DNA from: Lagopus muta
Taxonomy: Eukaryota > Chordata > Aves > Galliformes > Phasianidae
DNA: 64,000 nt
Assembly: GCF_023343835.1 (NCBI RefSeq)
Contig: NC_064435.1
Location: forward strand, 68,210,134-68,274,133
Reading direction: 5' to 3'
Shown here: positions 1 through 12,834 of the stretch, piece by piece
How positions within the stretch are numbered: the first letter of the stretch is position 1
Layout of the letters: each line of letters begins with the position of its first letter
Notes under the pieces: model-generated
Told to the model about the DNA's origin: nothing
Seen by the model: only the letters and a program-made list of their open reading frames with translations
Database searches by the model: none
Made by a program: the position numbers and the translations under genes

Positions 1-3000
1 CACATTCTGATCACGAATTAGAGAAACAAAGCTATGAGTTCATTAGAAAAAAAAAAAAAAAAAAGTGAAAACTGTGGAGAATCAAAAGATTAAGAAAAAT
101 CAATTAAGAAAAACACTCACTGATTATTTCCCTTTTTCTTGTTGTGCCTAGATGTTGCAGATCCTGTAAGCTATTTAGAGCTTCCTGCAATAATCTGAAA
201 ACAACACACGCTTAAAGTAGACTCAAATGCCTTTTTCCTTCTGGGTATGTCTGCAATACTGCCAAGAAATGCTAACATAGCCATGTTAGCTGTAAACAAG
301 CCAATTCAGCTGTGAAGTAATGCCAGACAGCTGGATAAATTGGTTCAGAAAAATCTTGCAACTATGTGAGGGGCCTGCTGCTGGCACACAATTCAGCTGG
401 TTTGCATCTACATTTGGTCTGGGAGAAGGCAAGTGAGAAGCAAAGAGGAGGCATGTTGGTATTAGGTAATACAAGTAACAAGCAATTGGGCAGATTAGCA
501 ATGGCTCTGACTCAATACATCCTGATATAGAAAAAGTCATATTTTTTAATCTTGAACCTGGGTCAAAAACCTGCACTGCTGTCTGTTCAGAGAGCTGTGA
601 ATCAGTATCACATTTCAGTCTTCAGAACATATTCCAGTATTTTACATCTCTTTGTGTGAATTCTCCTCTTCCTTTCCCTCTCCCTCTCCTTAATGTTCCT
701 TCAAAGCCTTCATGTTGATCATTTTATTTGTTCAAGTTATCATCAGTGATCTTCTGTGTTCCTTTTTCCTAGTTAAGAGAAAGCTTAATACTGCTTTGTG
801 ACTTGGTTGCATTGGTATAATTTTCAGGTTTCATTTTTCCTTTATTTTACTAACAAGCAAAGAATAATTTAAGTCACCACCTAATCACCAACTTTTTGCA
901 GTATAAAATGGAATCTGTTGCTTGTTAGGATTTTTAATGTAAAGAAACGCAGGGTAGTCTGATCTGACCAAGAGATCAGTTTATGAGGAAGGCTGTGGTG
1001 GATGGAATCCCTTCTGCTCTCAAGTTTAGCGACACTCTGTCATATAGAAAGTACTTCTGCAGCTCTTAGTATTAGAAAAAATTGGGCTCTTATAATTCTG
1101 ATGTGCTGTGCTTCTCTGTAAATGTGCCCGGGTCTCTTCTGTGAAAATAAACCAAGAAAAGATTCTGGAAGGCTGTATAGAGACTTTGTACAATTTTAGG
1201 CACTAGGTGAACTATTCTAGATTTGGTATAAGCCCCTGAAATCAATGAGATTATAATGAGAATGTTGGCTCATCTCCAGCAATATGGACAGCTGTGCAAT
1301 GCTGTGGCCTTTTCTAATTTTGATCTAGCACAGTGATGCCCTTCATTTCACGCAAATTGATCAAAATCAATATCTAGCACACAAAGAGTTCTTCTTTTCA
1401 TTTTGTTGTTCCAGAATACTTCTCCTCAACTGCACCGTTATGCAAGATAGAAGTTATGAGAAAGAAATAAATGGATTGTGATCTGAATATTGCTTTGAGT
1501 GGTAAAACCTATGTCATTCACTTTGAAAACAACTCACAGTATATTGAGTAGTTACCTTTTTGCTTTCCGCTTTAGCTGGCTGCTTAATTAAAGTCCTGTT
1601 TTAAAATACTGAATAATGCATATTGATTAATAGCTTCCACAAAAACTGCGAGAGTAAGATTGACATCTGGTGGACTTGACAGATGCACGAGCCGTTCACA
1701 ATGCTTTTATGTCAGGCAATTCAGTCCCTAGTAAAGGAAATTGTGTGACTAATGAGTTTTGCACCACCTCTTCATGTGCTCATCTGCTTTCCCATTGATG
1801 TAATTTATTAGGCACTTATGTGAGTCACGGTTAGCACACTGAAGTGGGAGTGGTTGGTGGCAGCAATTAAAATCACCATAAAGCAAATAAAACAGAAATC
1901 AGTAAAGTAGGAAATGATGTCTAAGATGTGGGGAACAGGTGTTTTCCTTATACGCTTGCACTAAATGTTTGCAAGGAATTAAATAAAGAGACATGTAAAG
2001 TTGGCATTTGATGATATGTTTGTACTCATAACTATTTCTATGAACAAGTATCTTGTATCATTGATGGACTTTTAAAGAGCATGGTTAGTTTTCCCCTGTT
2101 ATGAAAACTTTCCTGATTCACTATGATGAACTGAGTCGTTTATGTGGCATCTTCACTTCAGTGACACATTCAACAGTCAAACAACAATCTTATAAACAGA
2201 ATATTTGTAGGTTATCATATGGACGATATATGGTTGCTGGAAGAATAAACTCCAAAAATAACTACTCATGTTTAATTATCAAACGGGTAATGTACTGCAA
2301 GTGAGATTTATAGGAAATTTTCCTAAGCTGTTCCATTCAAAACTTAAAGATGGCTGGAAGGAGTGCGAGCAATTGATTTATATAAAGAGCTCCTTTGCTT
2401 TGTATTAATAGATAAAGTAATAGGTTTCAGGCTTCATTGCACTGATGTGGAGGTTGGCTACCAAGATCCTGACACCTGGTCACTTTTGTGGTGCCTACTG
2501 AACCATCTACCCAAGTATCAGATGGGACTCAAAGCAACTTAAAGGTGCTTGAAATATGTCTGAGTCAGGAAGACACGCTTCCAACCAAGGACAAAAGGTC
2601 TTTAGTAGTCATCAGAAAACTATTGCTGTCCACGAGAGTCAATAAGAAGCTGCTAAGTTGGTTCCTCTAAAGAGCATGAGTATAGGTGCTGTACACCTAT
2701 AGGTGCTGTGTTTTTTTCTGTATAGTCCACTGGCATTTGGGGTGAACAGGCACATTGTGTTCCATGTGAATAAAATCAACAATGGAAGTCAGTTCTGTGA
2801 AGATTTGAGTTAGCTCCAGGCAAATTGTAATGTAATTGTACATGGGAATTATTCTGACAGAGTATGGAAGTGGGGTTGTCTACTTTATTTATTTCCAAGC
2901 CCAAAGGACAAGTAATGAATTTTTATTAGCGTCCTGCAAGCTTTGTTGATAGAAACCCAGGAAGCAGAAAAATGTTTGTATGCATGTCATAAAAGAGGGT

Positions 3001-3115
3001 ATAATAAACTGACTACATTCAGCAAGTTAGATATTTTTTCTAAAGGAGATTTTTGCTGACTGTGACAAATGTCTAGCACCTCAACACTGAACTAATCAAA
3101 AAACACTGAGTCAGG
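1..3115. other. Gene-free intergenic stretch
   Basis: AT-rich DNA with no supportable gene. Open frames are short (under 100 codons), lack splice context and have no recognisable protein signature. An A-run lies near 47-64. A small inverted repeat, ATAGGTG/CACCTAT, sits near 2682-2700 and its left arm is repeated directly just after it. Confidence 0.6.
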
Positions 3116-3119
3116 GTTG

Positions 3120-3786
3120 GAATGTGTCAGTACGGACTAGAATATGACTGCAAGAACAGCAGTCCTGCTGGAGATAACAGGGGATAGCAAGCAGAATATA
3201 AGCCAACAGTGTGGTCTCATTGCAAAAAAGCAAATCACGCGCAGAGTCACTTTAATATCACATCAAGCAGACTGAAGGAAGTTATTAGCTTCCTGAACTT
3301 GCTATTACCGATGACTCTCCTCTGTATGCAGATACAGGCCTCTAATTTCAAAGGGGATATGGAGGAACTGGAAAAAGTCAGGCACCAATGATGGCCAGAG
3401 TACACCCTGGGGGAGAATGTTGTAGTATCTGACCTTGTTGGTCTCTTGAAGAGGAAGTGAAGAAATAATCTAATATTAGCCTGCAGCTATCTAACTGGTG
3501 GCTACAAAGCTGAGAGGATGCTTCTTGTGTGTGTGTGTGTGATTACAGAAGACACAACGGACTTGATTTATAACATGAGAGGCTCAATTTGAACATTTGG
3601 AAAAGATGTATTCACCAGAAGGGTAAGAGCACAGAAGCATGTTATCCAGGAAGGAGTTGGAATCTTCAATTTTGAAGGTTTTAAGACATTCTTACACAAA
3701 AGTGTGGGTGACCTAATGCAGCATGGCAACCGTCCTGTTTCAAGCAGGAGGTTGAAATGGACACCTCAGGAGGACCTTCCAAACAT
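3120..3786 (+). repeat. CR1 LINE 3' fragment, diverged
   Basis: A diverged CR1 copy in plus orientation. The segment at about 3560-3785 follows the CR1 3' layout in order: the stretch around ACATGAGAGGCTCA, the 'aggaaaa..ttcac' block, the 'gggtgacct' block and the GAGCAGGAGGTTG block before a degraded tail. The part at 3120-3400 resembles the preceding end of the reverse-transcriptase ORF but is broken by stops. A (TG)8 run at 3526-3541 lies inside it. The identification is by recall of the family consensus. The edges are approximate. Confidence 0.7.
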
Positions 3787-5724
3787 TTTCACAGTTTTAA
3801 GATAGCATTCCCATCCAAGCCACCCCATGTGAGCTAGTTATAAGTGTTCTAAAAGCAGACAGGATGTCTGATGCCAAACAAGCAATACACAGGTTAAAAG
3901 GCTGTCTTAGAACTGAAATTCGTAGTTTGTAGAGATTGCTTGCCCAAGCATCAAAAGAGTATAGAAAATAATTAAGAACGAGGCAAGGCAATCCAATACC
4001 AACAAAGGACCAGCTGAAATGAAGTGCTGAGAAGTATAAACACTCTGAGCTTCTTCTAGGAGGCTAAGAATGTGTGCTGGGAGATAGCAGTACCTAGCAG
4101 TGCTAAAGTAAAAAATTACATTTCCAACATCACTTGCATACTTATCAGTACTGTATGATATATATATTTTTTAAATGGCACTTAAAGAACAAACAAAGAA
4201 CTTGCAGAAGAAAAGTAGCTCTCTCTTTTTTAAAGACCTCAAAGCCACAAGACTTTCCTTACTTGTGAAAGTTATGCAAAGAAAGATGAGGTGAAAGACC
4301 TGAGTTCTGGAGAGACTCATCACAACAACCAGAAATTCAAGACAGACCTTGTTGCTTCTCTTACAAGATCTGACTAAGTGTTTTCCATTTATTGAAGGTA
4401 ATAAATAGAAGTAGAGGAATGGCATAGAATTTATTGATATGTTAAAGGTAAAATTGGTATTTCAAAGTCAATGTAGCCATTGATTTAAAAGCAGTCGTGT
4501 CTAAAAGTTGTTTCCGTAGCTGTTGAGGCAATCATAACTACATTATGTGTGCAAAAACGAATCACTTCTGGAAATGTAGTGCTCTGATCCTATACCTACC
4601 ATGATTTAAGGAGCAGAGGAAAGTTAGCTGATCACTTTTAACAACAGCACAGTTGTTTCCTGGCATAAGTCAAGCAAGGCACTATGGGGACTGAAAGGGG
4701 GACTGAAAGAAATCTGTCCACAGTCATCCAAGACAAGACCAGCACAATGCAATTTCTGTAGCTCACTGGGTGAGTTAGTTGTTTGCTGCATTTGTGTGGT
4801 TTGATAAACTTAGACTTCTGATTATGGGGATTATGTTTTAATTTCAACCTGAATTTTATTACTGTGTTCATCAGGCTTCGCAATTTTGGTAAAATCATAG
4901 TAAGTTTGCTTAGTGTATGATCAGTTAAGTAAATGAATATAGGCAAGCTGCAAGGACAGAATACTGAGACCATAAGTAGCCATAGACAAGAAATTTGCAA
5001 GTCAGTTATGTCTCTGCAAGGTCATTTCCTCTGAATAGTAATTCAAAAAGAATCAATTCACTACAGAATTAGTTCTTTCTAGAAATGCAAATATTCTTCA
5101 GCAGGATATTGTTGAACAGAATAAGCAGTTTTACTGGCCATGCAATTGGAGGTGACTTCTTGGAAGAGCTTAGAGAATTTCTTAAGTGTGGAAGCTATAC
5201 TAACCTGCAATCACAGTACAGAAGGAGATACAGGAAAACAAGAAAATGAACTGAATAAGAAGAAGCCAATTTCATACTTTATGATTTTTACTGTATGATC
5301 TTAGATGTAATCTTCTCAGCTGCTGCCTCTATTCTACTTCTGTTATTACAAACTGGAAGTTGTTAATATTCATGGCATTCATATTTTCTCCTTACTTGTG
5401 AATCATGACATTCGCTTGAAGCGCAAAGATGAAGATACTGAGTCTCTTAGCCCAGTTTCCTGGTTCTGTTGCAGACAATCATACAGCATAATTATGAAAA
5501 CTTAGTTTAAAAAAAAAAGAAAAGAAACAAACAAAATAGAGCTTTTTCCTGCCTTGGAATGTAGAAACTCATAAATTCTCAAGACAAGGATTTTGCTGGA
5601 AGACAGTAGTTCCATATATTCCACAAAACAACAACAACAAAAATGTTTTCAACACAGATTTGTAAGTTTATTTCATTCAGCTCCTTCAAGACTAGACAGT
5701 AAACACAAAGGCTGAATTACATTT
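3787..5724. other. Gene-free intergenic stretch
   Basis: No gene, RNA gene or clear mobile element is visible. Predicted open frames here are short and unsupported by codon pattern or homology I can recognise. Confidence 0.5.
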
Positions 5725-5813
5725 GGGGGGGGGGGGAGGGGAAGGTAGGGAGAGCGAGAGAGGAGGAGGAGAAGGAGAAATCACTACAATATCATGATAC
5801 TTTTTTTTTTTTT
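5725..5813. repeat. G-run, GA-rich and poly-T simple sequence
   Basis: A run of 12 G at 5725-5736 is followed by GGGG and further G triplets, then a GAG/GGA-rich purine tract to about 5780 and a poly-T run near 5802-5813. The G tract has enough G blocks to be a G-quadruplex candidate on the plus strand. Confidence 0.85.
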
Positions 5814-6224
5814 CCAATTGCTAGATGAGATTTATTCTAATATTAAAAGCTAGAAACTGAACCCCAGATTTTCAGGACTGCTATTCATAACACTCCTGTA
5901 ATACTTGAATTCCTCACAGCCTTGCTGACTCATACCCTCACTCGTTGTGGCTGCTGTTTCACGGACACCGATCCCCTGCCACCAACAGTCACACGGCCGT
6001 TGCTGCATGCAGACTGCCACACTGACATATGTGTGCCCACCACAGGCAGTCCCTCGCTTGGGAAGAGGGTTATATACGGACTTCAGTGAGAAGGCAGAAC
6101 AGACTGTATAAGGCACAGGGCACAGCCAGAAGAGTGCACTGACCAGCAGCCTGCTTCCACACACTCAGCACATTTATCCCACGCTTGTTCCTCCAAAAAA
6201 CACTTTGATCCTTCCTTTTGTCGT

Positions 6225-6631
6225 AATTGCAGAGCTAGCCACTGCATCTGTACATTGCCACTGTATGGCTAGTAGCAGAACTGGATATTGTGCATGGGAT
6301 GTTCTATGCCATTTGACACCATGCAGAAGGGGTTCTGAAGGAGTGGGAGTTCATCTCGCTCTCTTACACTTCTCAGGAGCTAGCTGGGCATCAGTCATGG
6401 GGTGGTGAGCAATTGCTTGTGCACCACTTGTTATGTACATTCACATATATAGATGTATTTGCTGTAATTATTATCTTTTTTCCTTTTCTCTGTCTTAGTA
6501 GTGAATAGTTCTATCTCAACCCACAAGTTCTGCTTTGTTTTTCTTGATTCTCTCCCTCATCCCGCTGGAAAGGGTGGGAATGAGTGAATGTCTGTGTGGT
6601 GCTCAACCCCCTGCTGTGTTCAACCACAACA
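6225..6631 (+). mobile_element. ERVL-like solo LTR remnant
   Basis: The sequence matches what I recall of avian class III (ERVL) LTRs, in order: a 'tatggctagtagcag.actggatat' block, 'gaaggggttctg', 'ggagctagctgggcat', then GGTGGTGAGCAATTG with 'gtgca.cacttgtt', a T-rich stretch, 'tatctcaacccacaag' and an end at about 6631 in 'aaccacaaca'. No gag, pol or env coding is visible beside it, so it reads as a solo LTR. The left edge is uncertain. Confidence 0.6.
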
Positions 6632-7089
6632 GCAACTAAACTATAAGCCATTAAGCAATAAAAAGAATTCCCTAATTTCCCTAACTGATTGTAAAATAAA
6701 TGTACGATGGTGAGAGCAACCAGATTTGAAGCCAGTTATGCAGTGCCCTTAGCACTTTGGGTTTATTAGCCTGTAAGATGACTCCTTTCATCTGACAAGC
6801 ACACAGAGTCTTCCTACTGTAGGATAAAAGTAATGGTAAGGCTTAGACCCTGCATTGTCTAGAATAATCTTCCTCCTCCTCCACAATGCTGATGCTGGTT
6901 ACAGTGAAACAGTTATTCAAGGAGTTGCATGCATTTTTGGAAATTGTAAACTAATTTTCCTGTCATTATTTGACTAAAGAATTAAGTCTAGTCACAAGCA
7001 GTAATGTAGTATAAATGCATCCGTTCATTTTTTCCAGTTTAAACCATCAAAAGGAAAACAGTTAAAAAAAATCTTAACTGAATTAAATA

Positions 7090-7780
7090 GACTCACCTAA
7101 CATGACTTCTGGCACAAGGATGGCAGTTCCTTCTCCACCTACAGGTCCACAATTGCAGAACAGATATGGTGCCCTGGTAGCAGGAGAGGCAGAAAGCCGT
7201 ATCTGGGGAAGTATCAGAGCGTGATGCCAAGATTGAACCACACATCAGCAAGAGAAGGAAGTAGCAGGGGACAGTAGTGGGTGGTTTCTGCTTGTAGAGG
7301 ACAGAAGTCCCCATCTGCCCACTTGGCTTGCTGTCTAGAAAGATTCATTGCTCATCAAGGGCTCAGGTCCAAGATATAGCAGAGAAACAGCCATGGCTCT
7401 CAGGCTATAAGCCCCTGCTGCTCATCCACATGGACATCAACAATGCTGCCAGGGGAGATATTAAGTGTACTAAAAGTTACAATGAAGATCTGACTAGACC
7501 TGGAACTACAGATTGGTCAGACTCACTTCTACCCTTTCATAACCCATGAACCTCAGTGCCCCCAGAGCACATTTCTGAGTACACACAGGAGAAGGAAATG
7601 ATAAAGAGGAGTCAGTATGCTTTTACCAAGGGTCAACCATGCCTGAAAAATCTATCTGCCTTCTTTGATCAAGTAACTGCATTTGTGGGCAAATGGAGAG
7701 TAGTGGATGACATTGACCTTGACTTTAACTCTTGTGAACTCTTTTCAAAACACTCTTCCTTTTCTTCACTTGAAGAATAA
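7090..7780 (+). pseudogene. CR1 LINE coding remnant (ORF1 esterase-like and ORF2 RT-like pieces)
   Basis: Broken retrotransposon coding sequence on the plus strand. The frame at 7328-7549 contains PLLLIHMDINNAARGD, which resembles the 'IHxGTNDxARGD' block of the SGNH esterase domain in CR1 ORF1, with the GTND positions degraded. The frame at 7556-7780 contains SQYAFTKGQPCLKNLSAFFD and, further on, a D-L-D-F block. This resembles the reverse-transcriptase segment 'SQHGFTKGKSCLTNLIAFYD...YLDFSKAFD' of CR1 ORF2, with the catalytic-region continuation lost. Stops separate the two and most of the element between them is missing. No host gene function is implied. Confidence 0.65.
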
Positions 7781-7952
7781 AGATTACAACTGATAAGTTT
7801 CTGTATTAGTTCTTCCAGTTAGTGTATGGGTTCTCACCAGTTTCTGACCACAAGGACTTGAAATGAAAAAGTTTATGTACATAGTTATGTGTGATGATTA
7901 TGGAACAAATCATTATATCTGTCAGTTATGGCTCTACCATGTTGCTAGTATA

Positions 7953-8079
7953 AGGAATCATAGAATCATAGAATCACAGAATGGCCTGAGTTGAAAAGGA
8001 CAGGAATGATCACCTAGTTTCAACACCCCTGTCATGGGAAGGGTCGCCAACCACCAGACCAGGCTGCCCAGAGCTACAA
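7953..8079 (-). repeat. CR1 LINE 3' end
   Basis: Starts with the reverse-complement tail (three repeats of GAATCATAGAATCA type), then 'cacagaatggcctgagttg..aagga', 'gatcacctagtttcaac' and 'accagaccaggctgccca', all typical of a 5'-truncated CR1 in minus orientation. It lies about 170 bp from the CR1 coding remnant but in the opposite direction, so it is a separate insertion. Confidence 0.85.
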
Positions 8080-11000
8080 GGAAGACAGTCTCATCTTCAG
8101 TTCCACCAAAAAAAAAATAATGATAAAAAAGAATACAGATTTCATTATGTTGCAAAGTCCTTCTCCTGCAAAGAGGCAGTGGTACACACACAAATCCCTC
8201 AGGGAACTGAATGCTTTCTGCAATACAGGAACAGATGCTGCATGGATGAGGGCACACCCAGCAGCTGGAGTGACGCCACAAGTGAAGAGAGGCAAGACAC
8301 AATTAAAGAACAAGATAAGAAGCTGAAGCTATCAGAGTAGTAGCTGCAGAAGAAACTTTCTGAGCCCCTGTTAAAGCTGAATATAGCCAGACACATCTTT
8401 AGAATCACAAGCAACTTTGCATCTACAGGTTTGAAGCATTTGACTGAAGACTGCAATCTGTCCCTGGAGGACAGCTGGAGGTCTCCAGGAACTGCACGGA
8501 GAACCTGCTCTGCCAGGTGCCATCAACATATTCACTATTATTCTTGACGTCTTTCACCACTGCTTTTAGGGACTGTAAAGGAGAATGAAAATCACTTTAA
8601 TTTGACCAGGATCTTTTGATGCGTGGAATTTTCATTTTCTACAGGAATTTTGGGTGGGATATTTGAAAACAAAGTTGCCACTTCATAATCACAAAGACTG
8701 TCAAAGGAAAAGGGCAGATACTGTTGCTTATGTCAGGAATTAAAACAAACAGTTTCACTTCAAAACTGGAAACTTTTACAATTTTTGTTTCTCAGATGTT
8801 AAAAAATAATGCAGTTTTTAAAAGGTAGGAAACAAAATGAAATGTTTTAAATAATTTGCCATTGGTTTGTCTTCTTGTGAACACAACTAACAAAACTGTA
8901 GAAAACTGCAAGCTGCTCAGCTGTTTTCCAGTCTGGAGAAACACCAATCCATATTCACAGAAGCCAATGTTCTGTTATTTCATTAGAAGGAGGAAATTAA
9001 AAAGCAATTTCCTTCTGTATTTTGAATTATAGGGTTGTATGAATGTACCACCTCTACTCCTCTTTTTGCTGTATTTCTTAAATGGGACAAGGTCTTTGAA
9101 TAGCTAGATTACCTTCTGAGAAGGCCAAAGTGCAGCAGAAGTGGTAGTGGTGATTTATTAGTGAGGCAAGATTTACAAGAGTTGTGCTTTTAAGTGTTGT
9201 CTAATAATCCCTTCTGAAGCCCAGAGTGAAATTTTAGATTCTCTAAAATCTTGTTGGCTTGATATCTAAACCCAGAAATCTTTGGCTAAAAGCACCCAAA
9301 TGTACATGCTAACACTTCATATTCTGTAAACATCTGTGAAACATTCCACCTGGTAGGTAGACAGAAACTCAAGAGGAAGAACACAGTGAATAGAGAAGGC
9401 ACTTCCACCACCTCTCTTAAATAAGAACCCTGAGGTTGACATCAGGAATTCCACTGCAGTAATGGTGTTCCTCTGCCTGTGGAAATCTGAATTTAAAGCT
9501 CTTTTAAGACATTATTATCATAAAATCGTATGGCAGTTTCTCAAGCTGCAAATTAGCTGCAGCTAATTTGGACTGAAAAAAACCAAGTACCCTGATGGTA
9601 GCAGACGACTTTCTCAGGCACTTCACAGGACATGATAAATGCAGGTGAAAGGAGAGGACAGAGATCATTTTAGGCTTTTTTTGCAGCAAGAATAATAAAA
9701 ATAGAGTGGGAGTACCAATCCCCTTGCCCTACTCCCTCAGTCCAACTCTTTGTTCATGCGTGTTCCCCCTCCTTTAGTTTACTAGATCTTATCCCATAAA
9801 AAATTGTTGAAACAGTCTTGATACAAGACATTCTGGGTTGGAAACTCTTTGGCATTTCAACCTGTTCTATTCTGAATGGAATAACTGAGTGAGACATTTA
9901 CAGCAATGATAGCTTACTTTTGAGAGCACTTGCCTAGAACCTGGTGAATAGCTAATAGGATTGTAATATATTCCCAGAACCAGATCCATACCTAATGGAG
10001 GTAATGAGAACCAATACATCACCATGTGGGTAAGGAAAGTGCTTTTTTCTTTCCTAAGGTTCACTTATATAAGCATGTGCGTGCATCAGTAGCTGAGGAT
10101 GGGACACTTGTGTATAACACAGAGAATGAGAGATGCCAGTTAGCAAGTCCTCACCATGCCTCCTGAATTTCTTTGCTGGTGACAGTCAGCTGCCTCAGGA
10201 CAGTTATTTCATTCCCTTCAGGAGTCACCAGTTTTAGAAGCATAATCTTTTCTCTCAGGAACTAGCTTATTATAACTTCCAAAAATATCATGCAAAGTGG
10301 TTGCCCATTTTCTTTTGCTCCACTCATTTCAGTGCCTTGTGACTGCTGTTTGTCATCCTGCTGGAACACCAGGATGAAGAAAGGCACAATCCACATGCTG
10401 TATGCATGCTGCCACCCTGCTGCTTTGACTGCTGAAGAGCCAGCTGTGCTGCTGCCTTGTTGCAAACATCACCTTTCTTAGTTGCTTCCAGTTTTATTAC
10501 CATTGCCATTTGTCACTGGCTACCAATGAATGCTGTTCTTCCACCCCACCCTCTTGTGTTCGCAGTGATTGCACATTAGATTGTAGGGAAAGTCATGACT
10601 GAACTTAAAGCACATTTCTCTGCTCAGTGTTCGTTACAAAATGGAGGTGTTGAGCTTCCCACAGGAACAGAGGGCACGAAGGGGATAAGCTCTATGATTC
10701 TGTGAAGTCATGCTAGCTCCAGTCTCCAATACAATCAGGAGCAGCAGCCTGCACATGCAGATATCCTCTTAACAGCTGTGAAACCAGACCAGAGATTCCA
10801 GGTGTTGATATGCTCCTTCTTGAAGTTCCCCATGGAAAAAGCAAGAGTTCAGTATCAAAATGTTATTAATTTTCCACTACCTCCTTTTTCTGCTCAGTTG
10901 TTTAAACACTACTGAAGCAGAACAAAATAAAACACAGAGCAAAACCACAACAAAATACCACAGAATAAACTGAATTACAATAGTAACACAAAGGCAAGAT

Positions 11001-12738
11001 TCCTATTCTCCAGTTTTCACTTTAAAAGCTCAAATACAGAGACTAGTCTCAAGTGCCTTTTTTAAGTTTTCTCTCTTGAAAGTCAATACTGTTCACTGGT
11101 CTGCGGTTTAGAATTCCTAAATTCAATCACTTCTAAAATATTTTATTTTTAAAGCTTTATAACTGTACACAGTGCTGTAGAATGCCATGTGAGGGAATAA
11201 CATTAGTTCCTCGTGGTATCTGTGCTATGCTTATCTCCATGGTAGCTAAGCAATTCAGAAAAGAATAAGCAAATAACTTACTGCTGCATACTTCTCTCCA
11301 CCAACCCTCCGTTAGTATATACTACGGAGTCTGGATCAGAAAATGCCAGGTTAAACAGTCACGTAATCTAACAGTGTAAAACACTTTATCTCCAGCCTTT
11401 GAAAGTCCTGCTCCTGCTAAAGTCATTAGTCTGATCCTGTCCAATCTGGTACAAAGAGGAACTGAGAGGGGAGCATTGTAACGCAGGTATGGGTTAACAC
11501 AGCTCCTCACAGCACCAGGTCTGCCTTGTCCTCAACTTCACATGTGCAGATTGCAACCCCAAGCCCTTATCATGTTTCCCTCACCACTAGTTATCTGAGT
11601 TACTTGTGAAGGACTGAGCATCCCTCCAAACTGGAACTCCCTCATGTGAGACGCAGCCAACCGAGCCACAAAACAGCTACATCAGGGAGACGGGCCTCAT
11701 CAGAAATGGAAGGTGCATACCTCACTAGGGCCACAGCCCTGATCACCAGCCTCTTTTTTACCTTAAGCTGCCGGTACAATGCTACAGCATGACCCAAATT
11801 AGAGACTGCGAAGGGAGTTGCCGGCACTTGCTTGAATGCAACATCACTCACATAAAACTAAACACAGGTAGCCAGGTCCTGTTCCTTCTCTCCTGTTTAT
11901 CATGATGAAAGTTCACTAATGCAGACACACGCCTTCGTTCTCCAGATTCACAAGCACAGTGCATACACAGATCTCTCTGATAGCAGCACAGGCTCTAAAC
12001 TTTGCTTAGACCCAAGCGTAGGCTATAGGCCCTTACCCAGGCATTTACACAAACCGTGACACTTTCCAGACATGGGTCTGCTACTTGCCAGCTAGTCTGT
12101 GTTGAAATGATTTACTCATGCACATAAACATGGAAATGTCCACACACCAAACTCCCCAGCTGGCCATGTGGATCCATGACCTGAGACCCTTTCTGTAGCT
12201 GCTGACACACAGACCTCTCCTCACATAGGACACAAAGTGAGATTACACCAAAAATAAAAATAGCCGAGAACAGGATTTAATAAGAAGACAAGAAAGACTC
12301 AAGGGTTCAATCAAATGTTTATAATCTATCAGCTTTCTTATACTCGATTGCCCTAATTTATCCCTTTTTTCCCAAATTTCCCTTAATTTTCCCAAGCTTA
12401 TAATTTCCCCATCCACCTTAATCCCTCTCTTTCCTCTTAAATAAACAACTGACTCCAGCTACTTTTTCCCTTCTGATCCTAATTTTGGCAAACCACATTC
12501 AGTATTTCTGGTACTGTAACCTATGTCATTTAGGCTTTACATGGTGTTACTGAAAATGGTAACTTAGGCACTGTTTACCATTCAAGACTGTTCTCCCCAG
12601 CCGCTCCCTACTATTCCCTTCCATGTACCTGTGGACCCTGCTCTCCTCTCACGTAGCTCCCCGTAACAATCTGAAATCCAGCCATTTCTCATGGTGTTAT
12701 TCTGCAAAGTTTGTCAGCTGCTCACTGTTATTTGTTAA
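8080..12738. other. Gene-free intergenic stretch
   Basis: No supportable gene. The stretch holds a 22-bp perfect palindrome at 9549-9570, a possible very short CR1 tail near 10680-10715, and moderately GC-balanced sequence at 11.3-12.3 kb that I could not assign. The minus frame at 11642-11851 (69 codons) has no recognisable domain. Confidence 0.5.
9549..9570. repeat. Perfect 22-bp palindrome
   Basis: Eleven bases (CAAATTAGCTG) are followed directly by their exact reverse complement, with no spacer. The palindrome contains an inverted pair of TAAT/ATTA homeodomain-type cores around a central GCTGCAGC. The next base pair outward does not match, so 22 bp is its full extent. Confidence 0.95.
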
Positions 12739-12739
12739 A

Positions 12740-12834
12740 GAATCATAGAATCCTTAGAGTTGGAAGGGACCTTTAAAGGTCATCTAGTCCAACTCGCTTG
12801 CAATTAACAGGGACATTCACAGCTAGATCAGGCT
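12740..12834 (-). repeat. CR1 LINE 3' end, short
   Basis: Begins 'gaatcatagaatc', then GTTGGAAGGGACCT, 'catctagtccaactc' and 'gggacattcacagctagatcaggct'. This is a standard CR1 3' end in minus orientation, about 95 bp long and strongly 5' truncated. Confidence 0.88.

Noticed and set aside
10680-10715. Possible CR1 tail ('ctctatgattctgtga')
   Set aside because: Only about 16 bases match; chance cannot be excluded.
11300-12300. Possible minus-strand LTR or gene remnant
   Set aside because: Composition differs a little from the surroundings, but I could not identify ends, a promoter or any domain.
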